NCBI GenBank assembly: GCA_038228295.1
Contig: JBBRPH010000002.1
Coordinates: 1 to 64,000 of the forward strand
Direction: 5' to 3'
Source of the DNA: JAICKM01 sp038228295
GTDB lineage: Bacteria > Chloroflexota > Chloroflexia > QHBQ01 > JAICKM01
Length of the DNA stretch: 64,000 nt
Shown: piece by piece, positions 24,318 through 32,158 of the stretch
Layout: every line of letters starts with the position of its first letter
Position numbering within the stretch: position 1 is the stretch's first letter
Position numbers and translations under genes: made by a program
The notes under the pieces: generated by a model
Databases searched by the model: none
The model's input: the letters and a program-made list of their open reading frames with translations, nothing else
What the model was told of the DNA's origin: nothing

Positions 24318-26933
24318 ATGCCTATTAATGTACCGCTTTCGTGGCTGCGGGAGTATGTGGATCTGCCGATGCTGCCGACCGAACTGGCGGCGCGTCTGAC
24401 GCTGGCCGGTATCGAAGTGGAGAAGCTGCACAGCGTCGGCAGCGAGTGGGATAAGGTGGTCGTCGGGCGTATCGCCACGCTGGAACGGCATCCCAACGCC
24501 GACCGACTCTGGATCACCCAGGTGGATTTCGGCGGTGACGTGCCACAGCAGATCGTGACGGGGGCGCAAAACCTGACCCTGAACGCCAAAGTCCCGCTGG
24601 CCTTCCCCGGCGCGGTGGTGATTGACGGCCACAGCGCAGAGCGCGGCAAGATCACGATTAAGCCGGGCAAGTTGCGCGGGGTGGAGTCGGCGGGCATGGT
24701 CTGCTCGGCACTCGAACTGGGCCTCTCGGAGGAACACGAGGGCATCCTGATCCTGCGTGACGATGCGCCGGTGGGGGTGCCGTTGCAAGCGGTGTTGGGC
24801 GATACGATCCTCGCAATCGCCACCACGCCGAACTTGGGCCGCATCCTCAGTATGGTCGGTGTGGCGCGCGAAGTGGCTGCGCTGTTCGGCGGCCCGGTGC
24901 GCCGGCCGGTTAGCCCTTGGCAGGCCGACGGGCCGCCGATTGCCGGCGCGCTCGATGTGGCGATCCGTGACCCCGACCTCTGCTCACGTTACAGCGCCGC
25001 GCTGATCCGCGACATCAAAATCGGCCCCGCGCCCAACTGGATGCAGCAACGTCTGATCCAGGCTGGGATGCGCCCGATCAACAACGTGGTAGATATCACC
25101 AACTATGTCATGTTGGAGCTGGGCCAGCCACTGCACGCTTTTGACTACAGCACTGTGCGGGGCCGCCGTATCATCGTGCGGCGCGCTGCGGCCGGCGAGC
25201 AGCTTGTGACGCTCGATCATGAGACCCGCACCCTGGATACGCGCACCCTGGTCATCGCGGATGCCGAGCGGCCCGTGGCGCTGGCTGGGGTGATGGGCGG
25301 GGCCGACAGCGAGGTGAGCGACGGCACGACGGAGATCCTGCTAGAGTCGGCCAACTTCGACCCGCTGACGATCCGGCGCACGGCGCGGCTGCTGCACTTG
25401 CCCTCCGAGGCGGCGTATCGCTTCGAGCGCAGTGTGGATCAGGCGCTGACGATCCCGGCCATGCAGCGCGCCGCCGATCTGATGCGCCAATACGCGGGCG
25501 GCACCATCGCCGAGGGCTACATAGACTGCTTCCCGGCTCCGCGCTCAGCGCGGGTGATCGATCTGACCCCGCATGAGGTCGAGCGGCTGCTGGGCATCCC
25601 GGTGGCTGCCCACGAGATCGCGGCCCTGTTGACGCGCCTGGAGTTTGACGTTGACGTGCCCATGGATGCCGCTGCGAACCCCAGCGTGCCGTTGCGCGTG
25701 CGCGTGCCGTCTTACCGCAACGATGTGACCATCTCCGCTGACTTGGTGGAAGAAGTGGCGCGCATGATCGGCTATGACAGCATCCCCGAAACACTGCTCG
25801 ACGGTGGGCTGCCGCCGCAAGCCGTCAACTACGACTACCTCAACCGCGAAGCCGTGCGCGACGGGCTGAATGCTTGCGGATTGGACGAGGTGATCACCTA
25901 TTCGCCAATCAGCGGCGCGGCGCTGGCACGGCTGGGATCACCCCGGCCGCCGGCCGCACCCGACCTTGCGCCCGCTGTGCCCCCGGCCGGCAAAGAGCGA
26001 CCGGCCTCTTCCCCGCATGTCTGGGCCTACTTGGCCTATGACCCCACGCAGCCGCCGCTCACGATCATCAATCCGCTCAGTAGCGAGCAGGATACCATGC
26101 GGCCCACCCTGTTGCCGGGGCTGTTGGGTGCGCTGCGGATCAATCTCCGCAACAACCCGCGTGTGGCGCTGTTCGAGATCGGCAGCACCTTCCGCTGGGC
26201 GACCGCTGCCGAGATCGCGGCGCGCCAGGCCGCCGCCGCTGCCGGGGTGCGCCCGCCGCTGGTGCCGGGCGAAGCCGAAATGCCGGTGGAGCCGCGCCGC
26301 GTCGCCGGCCTGCTCACCGGCCCCCGTGATCCGCGCTCGCGCTTTGCCCATGCTGAGGCTGCCACCGAACAGATTGACTTTTTCGACGCGAAAGGTGTGC
26401 TGGAAACGCTGTTTGCCCACCTCCATGTCAGTGATGTATCGTATGCGCCGGCCGTGGCCCCCTGGTATCATCCGGGGCGGGTAGCGGCGGTGGTGCGGGG
26501 CGCGGCATTACTGGGTGTGGTCGGCGAGTTGCACCCGCAGGTAGCCGCAGCCTGGGAGCTGGACGGGCGGCGGATCTACAGCTTCGACCTGGATCTCGAC
26601 GCGCTGCTGGCGGCGATGCCGCCGCGCGAACGCTACAGCGCGATCAGCCGCTACCCCGCCGTCACGCAAGACCTGGCGCTGGTGGTGCCCGATGCGGTGC
26701 CGGCAGCGCGGGTCGAAGCCCTGCTGCGCGAAACCGGCGGCAAGTTGCTGACCGACCTGACGCTGTTCGACCTCTACACCGGCGCGCCCGTGCCCGCCGG
26801 CCGGCGTAGCCTGGCCTACGCGCTCACCTTCCAGGCGCTTGACCGCACCCTGAGCGACGATGAGGTCACTAAACTGCGCACCAAAATCGTAGCCCGGCTG
26901 CAACGCGAGGTCGGGGCGACATTGCGAACGTAG
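24318..26933 (+). CDS. pheT: Phenylalanyl-tRNA synthetase beta subunit
   Basis: 871 residues; GGGAGGG before ATG 24318. Domain order: start PINVPLSWLREYVDLP, EMAP/tRNA-binding domain (about 40-150, VVGRIATLERHPNADRLWITQVDFG), B3/B4 editing domain (about 210-390, MRPINNVVDITNYVMLELGQPLHAFDY), B5 (about 405-485), the inactive synthetase-like core (EVARMIGYDSIPETL, NPLSSEQDTMRPTLLPGLLGALRINLRNN) and the C-terminal ferredoxin-fold anticodon-binding domain (about 775-870, SRYPAVTQDLALVVP). A Pro/Ala-rich loop at about 542-560 is a mild insertion. Cotranscribed with pheS despite a 95-bp spacer filled by repeat. Confidence 0.97.
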   Translation: MPINVPLSWLREYVDLPMLPTELAARLTLAGIEVEKLHSVGSEWDKVVVGRIATLERHPNADRLWITQVDFGGDVPQQIVTGAQNLTLNAKVPLAFPGAVVIDGHSAERGKITIKPGKLRGVESAGMVCSALELGLSEEHEGILILRDDAPVGVPLQAVLGDTILAIATTPNLGRILSMVGVAREVAALFGGPVRRPVSPWQADGPPIAGALDVAIRDPDLCSRYSAALIRDIKIGPAPNWMQQRLIQAGMRPINNVVDITNYVMLELGQPLHAFDYSTVRGRRIIVRRAAAGEQLVTLDHETRTLDTRTLVIADAERPVALAGVMGGADSEVSDGTTEILLESANFDPLTIRRTARLLHLPSEAAYRFERSVDQALTIPAMQRAADLMRQYAGGTIAEGYIDCFPAPRSARVIDLTPHEVERLLGIPVAAHEIAALLTRLEFDVDVPMDAAANPSVPLRVRVPSYRNDVTISADLVEEVARMIGYDSIPETLLDGGLPPQAVNYDYLNREAVRDGLNACGLDEVITYSPISGAALARLGSPRPPAAPDLAPAVPPAGKERPASSPHVWAYLAYDPTQPPLTIINPLSSEQDTMRPTLLPGLLGALRINLRNNPRVALFEIGSTFRWATAAEIAARQAAAAAGVRPPLVPGEAEMPVEPRRVAGLLTGPRDPRSRFAHAEAATEQIDFFDAKGVLETLFAHLHVSDVSYAPAVAPWYHPGRVAAVVRGAALLGVVGELHPQVAAAWELDGRRIYSFDLDLDALLAAMPPRERYSAISRYPAVTQDLALVVPDAVPAARVEALLRETGGKLLTDLTLFDLYTGAPVPAGRRSLAYALTFQALDRTLSDDEVTKLRTKIVARLQREVGATLRT

Positions 26934-26943
26934 GGCATATGAT

Positions 26944-27036
26944 GTGAAACGTGCGGCGTGCGGCGTGCAGCGTGTAAACACCGGACGCAATAAGCAATGC
27001 GTCAGGACGTTTCACGTTTCACGCCGCACGTTTTAC
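26944..27036. repeat. Inverted repeat built from GTGAAACGTGCGGCGTG words after pheT
   Basis: Arms GTGAAACGTGCGGCGTG (26944-26960) and CACGCCGCACGTTTTAC (27020-27036) match at 16 of 17 positions. Between them sits a second hairpin, GACGCA...TGCGTC, and more TTTCACG words. It could form a large cruciform or a Rho-independent-type structure downstream of pheT, and is made from the same words as dispersed repeats elsewhere. Confidence 0.8.
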
Positions 27037-27077
27037 GTTTCTGGTATAATCGGGGAGGACAAGCACGCGCCGGTACA

Positions 27078-27605
27078 TCAAGCCAGATACATCACATCTA
27101 AGTAGGCGCGATTGATGATGATAACCTCATGCTGGCGCGGCGGCACGTCTAACTGGGCCACTAGGTAGACCGTCGCTTGGGTCAGCGGCAAAAAACTCTC
27201 CCGGCCGGTCTCCAGCACATCAAGCAGTGTGCTGCCGGGGCGCATATGCAAATGGGCGTGGAACACAAAGCCGCCCAAGAACCCATAGCACGCGGTCGGG
27301 CGCTTTTGCACTCCGGCGAATTCCACCGTGGGCGAGCGGGCTTGTGTCGCGTCGGTGAAAGTCGCGGCGTAGCGAATACCCAGTCGGCGGATGAGCGTGG
27401 TGCCGGGATGCGGCCCGCTGACCTGTGTGGACTGGGCCAGCGGCGTGATCAGCGCCTCGTTGAGGCCGATAAACTCGCGGTCGGCGCTGTTCAGGATTTC
27501 TGTGGCGCGGCGAAACGGTAATAGGACGGTGCCCTTGACCAGCAGACTCTCTGTGTAGATCTCCAGTGTGTGGGTCTGGCCGTGCGTTTCTGGTTGATTA
27601 AGCAT
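27078..27605 (-). CDS. Protein of unknown function
   Basis: 175 residues from ATG 27605, preceded by AAGGAG at 6 nt; a longer frame to 27686 lacks a site and overlaps the next gene. Composition is that of a small soluble beta-rich protein: HTLEIYTESLLVKGTVLLPFRRATEILNSADREFIGLNEALITPL, TTLIRRLGIRYAATFTDATQ, FLGGFVFHAHLHMRPGSTLLDVLETGRESFLPLTQATVYL, EVIIINRAYLDVMYLA. The repeating 'level/limit' pattern looks like two related halves (EFIGLNEALITPL and SFLPLTQATVYLV), as in small duplicated beta proteins. No signal peptide or membrane helix. I do not recognise the family. Confidence 0.7.
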   Translation of the reverse strand: MLNQPETHGQTHTLEIYTESLLVKGTVLLPFRRATEILNSADREFIGLNEALITPLAQSTQVSGPHPGTTLIRRLGIRYAATFTDATQARSPTVEFAGVQKRPTACYGFLGGFVFHAHLHMRPGSTLLDVLETGRESFLPLTQATVYLVAQLDVPPRQHEVIIINRAYLDVMYLA

Positions 27606-27679
27606 AACCAACTCCTTTGCGGGTAGTGGGCTACCGAATAAGAGGTCTGCCGAACCGGCGGGCGCTAGAAGAGCAAACC

Positions 27680-28810
27680 GTGACACATCCCCATTCTAGT
27701 ATACACAAACCGTATCTGCCGGGTATGCCGCAAGACAGTCTCGGCGGCGACCTCGCTGTGCCGCTCGAAGTGTTGGCCCGCCGCCTGGGGCGCGCACCGG
27801 CCGACTTGATCCGGCTCGACAGCGACGATAATCCTTACGGTCCCTCGTTGCGGGTGCTTGAAGTGCTGGGCAGTGCCGATAGCTTGCATCGGCCCGGTGA
27901 TCCCGAAGCCCGCGACCTGCGGGCGCTGCTGGAACCCTATGCTTGCTGCGCCCGTGACCGCATTACCGTGGGAGCCGGTCCGGCCGAGAGCCTAGAGCGA
28001 CTACTGCGTGCCCTGGCCCGTCCCGGCGCGGTGGTGCTGGTGCCCGCGCTTACCCGCCCGCTATATGCTGCCGTCGCCGCTCGCGTGGGGCTGCCGGTGG
28101 TCACCGTGCCGGGGCGTGGCCTGGAGCTAGATATAGACGGCTATCTGCGTCTGATCGGCGAACAGGCGGTCGCGCTGGCGGTGGTGCCTACGCCGAACGA
28201 TCCTACCGGCACCACCGTAGCTCCGACTGAGATCGTGCGCCTGCTTCAGACCGATGTTCCGGTGTTGGTAGACGAGTCGGACTACGAGTTCGCCGGGCGC
28301 ACGGTGGTCCCGCTCGTCACGGAGTTTGACAACCTGATTGTACTGCGTGACTTTGCCGCCTGGGCAGGGCTAGCCGGCTTGCCGGTGAGCTATCTGCTCA
28401 GTGCCCGCCCGCTGGCCGCGCAGTTACGCCAGGCCGCTGTATTTGGTGGCGTGACTAGTGCGCCCGCTCACGCCGCGCAACTGGCTGCGGGCGCCGCGTT
28501 AGGCGATCTCGCCGCGCTCCAGGGCAACCTACGGACCTTGCGCCAAGAGCGCGGTCGCCTGTTCCGCCGGCTCCGCAAGCTGAACTTGATACAACCCTAT
28601 CCCTCCGAAGCCCATTTTCTGCTCTGCGCCGTGACGCGCGGGCAGGCCGCCGCGATTCGCGATTTCCTGGCCGATGAGGCCGGAGTGATCGTGCGTGCTA
28701 TCGCCACGCCGCTGCTGCCCAACCACCTACGCATCAGTGTCGGTCTACCCGATCAAACCGACGCGCTGTTCCAGGGGCTGCTGCGCCTAGCCGAACAGCA
28801 TCCGTTGTGA
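27680..28810 (+). CDS. HisC-like aminotransferase homologue without the PLP lysine
   Basis: 376 residues from GTG 27680; TTG 27617 is possible but lacks a ribosome binding site. The fold-type I aminotransferase frame is clear: LIRLDSDDNPYGPSLRVLEVL, ITVGAGPAESLERLLRAL, VPTPNDPTGTTV, VLVDESDYEFA, and the C-terminal LLPNHLRISVGLPDQTDALFQGL. In histidinol-phosphate aminotransferase the PLP lysine sits in RTFSKAFGLAGLRVGY; here the aligned segment is RDFAAWAGLAGLPVSY, so the lysine is Ala227 (codon 28358-28360) and the following Arg is Pro. The Tyr/Asn cofactor contacts are also altered (PNDPTG for PNNPTG, DESDYEF for DEAYxEF). Ordinary transamination looks impossible. No his genes lie nearby. 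Confidence 0.8.
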   Translation: MTHPHSSIHKPYLPGMPQDSLGGDLAVPLEVLARRLGRAPADLIRLDSDDNPYGPSLRVLEVLGSADSLHRPGDPEARDLRALLEPYACCARDRITVGAGPAESLERLLRALARPGAVVLVPALTRPLYAAVAARVGLPVVTVPGRGLELDIDGYLRLIGEQAVALAVVPTPNDPTGTTVAPTEIVRLLQTDVPVLVDESDYEFAGRTVVPLVTEFDNLIVLRDFAAWAGLAGLPVSYLLSARPLAAQLRQAAVFGGVTSAPAHAAQLAAGAALGDLAALQGNLRTLRQERGRLFRRLRKLNLIQPYPSEAHFLLCAVTRGQAAAIRDFLADEAGVIVRAIATPLLPNHLRISVGLPDQTDALFQGLLRLAEQHPL

Positions 28811-29023
28811 CGTGCGAACCGCATCCGCGCTGCCTGCCCGGCGTACCGTCCGCAGGGCGCGTAGGTCGTCAACCGCCACCGCCGAAAAGTCTCCTCTGTC
28901 TTATCGTCTGATCCCTGATTCCCGATATGAACCGCCGCAGCCCTTCACGGGTAATGATCACGGACAGTGAGCAGAGGATCTTAATGCTCCGTGTCTCTTA
29001 TGCCCGCCTGATGCAGCGCAGCC

Positions 29024-29052
29024 TTGCCCAGCGGCAATGAATCGGGTATAGT
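29024..29052 (+). promoter_or_regulatory. Promoter of the MoxR/VWA cluster
   Basis: TTGCCC (29024-29029), 17 bp, TATAGT (29047-29052). Initiation near 29059 leaves ATG 29078 or 29090 as possible starts and excludes one at 29024. Confidence 0.6.
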
Positions 29053-29089
29053 GGCAGGGCCGGGCCGACACAGGGTGATGAGGGTAGCG

Positions 29090-30919
29090 ATGGACAGACT
29101 GGCGGAAGACGGCAAAGCCTGGGGGGCGGAGTTTGCGCGGCAAGCGCGTCCGTTCAGCGTGCGCTGGCGGCGGGGCCGCTTGCGGATGCGCAGCGGCCGG
29201 AGCCTGCCGTGGGCGATTGGTCTGGTGGTCGGTTTGCTGGCCTTACTGCGCTTCACCCTGATCGATCTGCCGGACGACCCCTCATTCCTCCTGCTGGTCC
29301 CTGTTGGTTGGCTGTTGTTCCTCATCCTCTCCTATGCCTTTGACCGTCCCCGTCCGGCTCCTTTGGCCCAAGCGATTGACCGTGCGCTCGATCTGGACGA
29401 ACGGCTGGGCACGGCAGTGGCCCTGGCTCATGTGTCGGGCTATGACGGCCCCCAGGCGCGTCTGGTGCGTCGCCAACGGCTTGATGCCCTGCGAGTGCTG
29501 GCGGCGCGTGGTGGCGACGCAGCCCGTCTGTTCAAGCCACGTCTGCCTGTGCCACGCCTAGCTCTCACCCTAGCGGCGGCGCTGGCCTTGATCGGCGGCG
29601 CGCTATTAGTCATGCCTAGCTTGGTGGCCGTCCAACGCAGCGAACGCAACGCGTTACGGGCCGCCGTGGTGGCGCAGGCCGCGCGTCTCGCCGAAGCTCG
29701 CCGCGTTGCCGTGGCGCGGCCCCACCTGCCGCCCGCGCCCCAGGCTGCGGTGGCCGCAGGTCTGGCCGCCGCGACGACCGCCTTGCACACCCATCCCGAT
29801 GACCGCGCCGCCAATGTCGCTGCCCTTTCGCAAGCCGAAGAGGGGTTGCGCGGTGCGCTGCCTGCTAATTTTGCCCAGGTAAGTGCCGCACGCAAAGCCG
29901 CCGCCCGTGATCTCGAAAACAGCCTGACTGCTTTCCTGAGTGAGCCACCGCTGGGTGACACCGAACTGGAGCGCGCCGCCGCCGCGCTCGAAACCACCGC
30001 CGGCGAACTTGCGCAGGCCGGGGCGGGCGGGCGCACCTCGCAATTGGCTGTGGCCGGTAGTCTGGATCGCGTGGCCGGCACGCTGGCCGGCACCGACGCG
30101 GCGTTGGCCGGGCAACTGCACGACACGGCAGCGGCGTTGCGCCAGACGGGCAGCAGTGCAATCGCGCCGCTGGATAAATTGGCAACCGCGTTGCGCGCCA
30201 CGGGCCGCGAGCAAGCGGGTACCGACTTACTGACCGAAACGCTCGCCCAACTGGCTGACAGCCGGGGTCAGATCGCGCAGGCCGGCTTGGCGACCGCCGC
30301 CGGCGCGGCGCCGGGCACAGCCGGCTTGCCGCTCGGTCGCCTGCGTGCGCCGGTGGACGCGGCCACTGCCGGGGCCATAGGCGCGGGCGGGGCGCGCGGT
30401 GCCGCCGGCGGTGGGGCCGGTGCGGACAATACAGCAAGCACCGGCGGGGCGGGGCCACCCAGCAAATCGGCGGGTGGCACTACAGGCGGCGCGGGTAGCG
30501 CCGGCGGCACCAATCTCAACGCCAACGTGCAAACAGGCGGCGGCGGAGTCGATAGCGGCGGGGCGAACCCCAGCGGCACCGGCAGCGGGCGTGGCACCGC
30601 AGCCAAAGCAGGCCCGGTTGGGGCGGGTAGCGGCTCCGACGAGCAACTCTATGTGCCGGGCGGCACGGGCGTCACCCTCAACCCGGGCGGGGTGCGTGAG
30701 CGCGTGCCGGGTGTCGAGTCGCCGGGGCAGGGCGGGCCGGAGACAGGCGTGGTGCAAAGCGGCCCCGGCACTAATCCCGGCGTGAAAACGCCCTATAGCA
30801 AAGTGATCGGCCAATACCGCGATGCTGCCGCCCAGGCGCTTGACCACAGCTACATCCCGCCCGATGCGAAAACTTATGTGCGTGATTATTTCGACTCACT
30901 AGTGACGAAGTCGCCGTAA
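29090..30919 (+). CDS. Membrane protein of MoxR/VWA cluster, Ala- and Gly-rich
   Basis: 609 residues from ATG 29090 (AGGG 6 nt upstream; ATG 29078 also possible). Two N-terminal membrane helices (PWAIGLVVGLLALLRFTL and FLLLVPVGWLLFLILSYAF), a third near 158-178 (LALTLAAALALIGGALLVM), then a long Ala-rich helical, probably coiled-coil, region (about 185-410) and a Gly/Thr-rich low-complexity stretch (about 430-560). The end TPYSKVIGQYRDAAAQALDHSYIPPDAKTYVRDYFDSL is a conserved-looking block known from DUF4175-like proteins next to MoxR genes. Its TAA lies inside a GTAAAACGTAATGCG repeat word. First gene of the cluster; probably a membrane partner of the MoxR/VWA system. Molecular role unknown. 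Confidence 0.75.
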   Translation: MDRLAEDGKAWGAEFARQARPFSVRWRRGRLRMRSGRSLPWAIGLVVGLLALLRFTLIDLPDDPSFLLLVPVGWLLFLILSYAFDRPRPAPLAQAIDRALDLDERLGTAVALAHVSGYDGPQARLVRRQRLDALRVLAARGGDAARLFKPRLPVPRLALTLAAALALIGGALLVMPSLVAVQRSERNALRAAVVAQAARLAEARRVAVARPHLPPAPQAAVAAGLAAATTALHTHPDDRAANVAALSQAEEGLRGALPANFAQVSAARKAAARDLENSLTAFLSEPPLGDTELERAAAALETTAGELAQAGAGGRTSQLAVAGSLDRVAGTLAGTDAALAGQLHDTAAALRQTGSSAIAPLDKLATALRATGREQAGTDLLTETLAQLADSRGQIAQAGLATAAGAAPGTAGLPLGRLRAPVDAATAGAIGAGGARGAAGGGAGADNTASTGGAGPPSKSAGGTTGGAGSAGGTNLNANVQTGGGGVDSGGANPSGTGSGRGTAAKAGPVGAGSGSDEQLYVPGGTGVTLNPGGVRERVPGVESPGQGGPETGVVQSGPGTNPGVKTPYSKVIGQYRDAAAQALDHSYIPPDAKTYVRDYFDSLVTKSP

Positions 30920-31016
30920 AACGTAATGCGCCGGGACTGACGACCGATACGCTGACGACCGCCGACCAACAACTAACCGACCACGGCCCACGGCCCACGG
31001 CCCACGGCCCACCGCT
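30917..31016. repeat. Repeat mosaic, including CACGGCC tandem, between cluster genes
   Basis: GTAAAACGTAATGCG, GACTGACGACCGATACGCTG, ACGACCGCCGACCAACAACT and then four copies of the 8-bp word ACGGCCC(AC) occupy the entire 100-bp gap before the moxR ribosome binding site. No arms pair well over its full length. Confidence 0.75.
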
Positions 31017-31027
31017 GAGGAGACCGT

Positions 31028-32044
31028 ATGACCTTGACCACGGAGCAAGCCGCCTACTCGCTGGTAGCGGATATGACCCCGGAGCAGTTCCGCCTCAAAA
31101 TCCAAGCTGTCGAAGAGGAAGTCGGCAAAGTGATTGTCGGCCAGCGGGCGTTGGTGCGGCAGGTGCTGGTCACACTGATCGCGGGCGGCCACGCGCTGCT
31201 CGAAGGCGTGCCGGGACTGGGCAAGACGGCGCTGGTGCGTGCGCTGGCCGAGGCGCTGGCCTGCGAATTTGGCCGCATCCAGTTCACGCCCGACCTGATG
31301 CCCGCCGACATCCTGGGGACCAATATCCTGGTGGAGGACGAGAACGGGCGGCGGCAGTTCCGGTTCGAGCGTGGTCCCATCTTCGCCAACCTGGTGTTGG
31401 CCGACGAGATCAACCGCGCCACACCCAAGACGCAATCGGCGTTGCTGGAAGTGATGCAAGAGGGCACCATTTCGGCGGCGGGCACGACCTACCGGCTGGA
31501 GCCGCCGTTTATCGTGCTGGCGACGCAAAATCCGCTCGAAATGGAAGGCACCTTCCCGCTGCCCGAAGCGCAACTCGACCGCTTCCTGTTCAAGCTGCAT
31601 GTCGGCTTTCCCAGTGCGGCGGAACTGCTCACTATTGTCGAGCGTACCACCAGCGGTGCGTCGGTCCATTTGCAAGCGGTGGTGAGTGGGGCGGAGATCG
31701 TGGCGATGCAAGCGCTGGCCCGGCAAACGCCAATTGCCGAGCACGTCGCGGCCTACGCCGTGCGTGTGCTACGTGCCACCCACCCCGACCAGCCCGAAGC
31801 TCCGGCTCTGGCCCGCAAATATGTGCGCTACGGCGCCAGCCCGCGCGGCTTGCAGGCCATGATCCTGGCCGGCAAGATCCAGGCGCTGCTCGACGGGCGC
31901 TTCAACGTCGCCTTCAAAGACATCCGCGCCGCCGCCCTGCCGGCTCTGCGCCACCGCCTGATCCTGAACTTCGACGGCGAAGCCGAAGGTATCAGCCCCG
32001 ACGCGGTGATCAGCGCGATTTTGGAAGAAACGAAAAACGAGTGA
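31028..32044 (+). CDS. MoxR-family AAA+ ATPase
   Basis: 338 residues; GAGGAG before ATG 31028. MoxR ATPases act as chaperones that mature or assemble complexes, often with von Willebrand A proteins. Walker A GVPGLGKT (about residues 63-70), Walker B LVLADEINRATPKTQSALLEVMQEG, sensor 1 VLATQNPLEMEGTFPLPEAQLDRFLF with the arginine-finger region, and the C-terminal AAA lid YVRYGASPRGLQAMILAGKIQALLDGR with sensor 2. A DUF58 gene usually follows such a gene but is absent here; two VWA membrane proteins follow instead. The substrate protein is unknown. Confidence 0.95.
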   Translation: MTLTTEQAAYSLVADMTPEQFRLKIQAVEEEVGKVIVGQRALVRQVLVTLIAGGHALLEGVPGLGKTALVRALAEALACEFGRIQFTPDLMPADILGTNILVEDENGRRQFRFERGPIFANLVLADEINRATPKTQSALLEVMQEGTISAAGTTYRLEPPFIVLATQNPLEMEGTFPLPEAQLDRFLFKLHVGFPSAAELLTIVERTTSGASVHLQAVVSGAEIVAMQALARQTPIAEHVAAYAVRVLRATHPDQPEAPALARKYVRYGASPRGLQAMILAGKIQALLDGRFNVAFKDIRAAALPALRHRLILNFDGEAEGISPDAVISAILEETKNE

Positions 32045-32152
32045 CCGGTGGTCCGGGGTCCGTGAGCGGTGATCGGTGGTTAGGGAGCTGTTAACCTTCC
32101 TGTTTCATACCTCACGAACTACGGACCCCGGACCCCGGACCACGGATCACAG
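32045..32152. repeat. Inverted GGTCCGGGGTCCGTGAG repeat mosaic
   Basis: GGTGGTCCGGGGTCCGTGAG (about 32047-32066) faces CTACGGACCCCGGACCCCGG and ACCACGGATCAC (about 32121-32152), with GTGATCGGTGG and TTGTTTCAT-like words between. The gap before the VWA gene is made almost wholly of these, leaving no evident ribosome binding site. Confidence 0.7.
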
Positions 32153-32158
32153 CTACCT

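Noticed and set aside
27045..27050. TATAAT as promoter of a plus-strand gene
   Set aside because: No plus-strand start lies within 600 bp; it is at the edge of the inverted repeat after pheT.
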